This document shows positions 4,626-5,014 of a stretch of 5,014 nt of DNA, one piece after another. The position numbers were made by a program, and so were the translations under genes. This DNA is from Candidatus Bathyarchaeota archaeon (GTDB lineage Archaea; Thermoproteota; Bathyarchaeia; Bathyarchaeales; Bathycorpusculaceae). The notes beneath the pieces are model-generated. The model made no database searches, was not told the origin of the DNA, and saw only the letters and a list, made by a program, of their open reading frames with translations. The DNA is taken from the NCBI GenBank assembly GCA_030626685.1, contig DAOUTL010000104.1, positions 1 through 5,014 of the forward strand, in the 5' to 3' direction. How positions within the stretch are numbered: the first letter of the stretch is position 1; the number at the start of each line of letters is the position of its first letter.

Positions 4626-4645
4626 TATATTATGGCATAATATAA
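4626..4645 (-). promoter_or_regulatory. vapBC3 promoter with 19-bp operator palindrome
   Basis: TATATTATG-G-CATAATATA (4626-4644) is a perfect inverted repeat with 9-bp arms about one central base. Its right arm is the TATA box of vapB3 on the minus strand (TTATATTA, 4638-4645), centred 26 bases from the GTG start. A VapBC3 complex bound here would directly occlude the TATA-binding protein. Autoregulation is inferred from the family; the palindrome itself is seen. Confidence 0.65.
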
Positions 4646-4687
4646 GTTTTCCTCCAAAATAGTTGTTAAATCACGAAGAAGGAAAAG

Positions 4688-4915
4688 CTGGCGCGCTCGG
4701 AGGGAAAAGATTTGAAAGGAAGTGATGTAGATCTGTTCATTCTTACGAACGAAAAGAAGAGGGTAAGATCGAAAATCAGCGCCTACCAAAACAGGCTTGG
4801 AAAGAGAATAGTTGAACTAACAGTTCTAAAAATGGAAGAAAGAAAGCTAAACATCAAATCTCTATTAGAAAACTATGAGTTTATCTCGTGGCGTGGGCTT
4901 CTTCAAGGATTCTAG
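4688..4915 (+). pseudogene. 5'-truncated nucleotidyltransferase remnant
   Basis: The only plus-strand coding remnant. The frame opens at 4670 after a TAA, and family similarity starts about 4688: LARSEGKDLKGSDVDLFILT, the catalytic DxD segment of a minimal nucleotidyltransferase. Then come RVRSKISAYQNRLGKRIVEL, a later strand TVLKMEE, and ENYEFISWRGLL, which resembles the usual ending of this family. The preceding GS dipeptide is replaced by lysine-rich sequence, and no upstream helix or winged domain exists; vapB3 promoter DNA lies there instead. A TTG at 4712 could start a 67-residue peptide, but it would lack the Gly-Ser nucleotide-binding loop. The 3' end overlaps the opposing DUF3368-like gene by 35 bases. 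It is most likely an inactive relic cut when module 3 or its flank arrived. Confidence 0.65.
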
Positions 4916-5014
4916 CATATACGTCAGCGGTCAACCAGAATCCTGATTTAGATAAAAGCCGCAGGTTTTTCTCTAAGTCGTTGAGCGTTAACCTTTTGTT
5001 CTTCGTCAAAGTCA
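4881..5014 (-). CDS. C-terminal end of a DUF3368/PIN-like (VapC-related) protein, partial
   Basis: A minus-strand frame enters from the right edge and stops at TAA 4883-4881; 44 residues are visible. They include KNKRLTLNDLEKNLRLLSKS, then GFWLTADVYARILEEA and HATR. This is the pattern of the DUF3368 C-terminus, a VapC-related PIN family that ends with a lysine-rich helix, a central run of Leu, G-F-x-(L/I)-S/T, and a final I-L-x-x-A helix. The catalytic acidic residues would lie outside the window. If so, it is a fourth PIN toxin of the island, with its antitoxin also off the edge. Its end overlaps the nucleotidyltransferase remnant on the opposite strand. Confidence 0.65.
   Translation of the reverse strand, partial: TLTKNKRLTLNDLEKNLRLLSKSGFWLTADVYARILEEAHATR

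Overview
The window looks archaeal, and most resembles the accessory DNA of an uncultivated Thermoproteota lineage such as Bathyarchaeia. That lineage is an inference and was not tested. The grounds are the PIN-domain VapC and AbrB-type VapB pairs, a winged-helix nucleotidyltransferase with a HEPN partner, archaeal TATA-like boxes about 26-30 bases ahead of start codons (leaderless-style genes), and moderate to low G+C. No housekeeping gene is visible.

Layout, left to right. Positions 1-344 hold no supported gene; they contain short G6-tract repeats (read on the minus strand) and an open frame for a basic peptide. Positions 345-1058 carry vapBC module 1, with a possible 43-residue small ORF overlapping the 3' end of vapC. 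Positions 1149-1841 carry vapBC module 2 with its promoter and operator. Positions 1842-2192 have no supported gene, but contain two inverted repeats, a 29-codon open stretch and the first copy of a 27-bp repeat. Positions 2193-3315 carry a nucleotidyltransferase (MNT)-HEPN pair with a promoter and a palindrome. The second copy of the 27-bp repeat lies at 3330-3356, so the pair and its promoter sit between direct repeats. Positions 3386-3835 encode only the N-terminal part of a viral large terminase. Positions 3939-4644 carry vapBC module 3, with a 19-bp palindrome over its promoter. On the plus strand, 4688-4915 is the remnant of another nucleotidyltransferase, lacking its N-terminus. At the right edge, on the minus strand, is the C-terminal end of a DUF3368/PIN-like (VapC-related) gene that runs out of the window.

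All intact genes are on the minus strand. Each complete module places antitoxin or regulator first and toxin second, with overlapping ends, and each has its own promoter. The window therefore reads as an island of independently controlled toxin-antitoxin modules (three complete VapBC, one MNT-HEPN, one partial PIN toxin) mixed with broken viral and toxin-antitoxin genes. This fits a graveyard or landing zone for mobile DNA. The VapC proteins are expected to be Mg2+-dependent RNases held in check by their VapB partners, which also repress their own operons. The MNT protein probably controls its HEPN partner by nucleotide transfer and its own promoter through its winged helix.

The least ordinary features are the 27-bp direct repeats bracketing MNT-HEPN, the 52-bp MNT/HEPN overlap with a Shine-Dalgarno site inside the upstream coding sequence, the HEPN protein without the canonical Rx4-6H motif, and four differently built operator-like repeats in one island.
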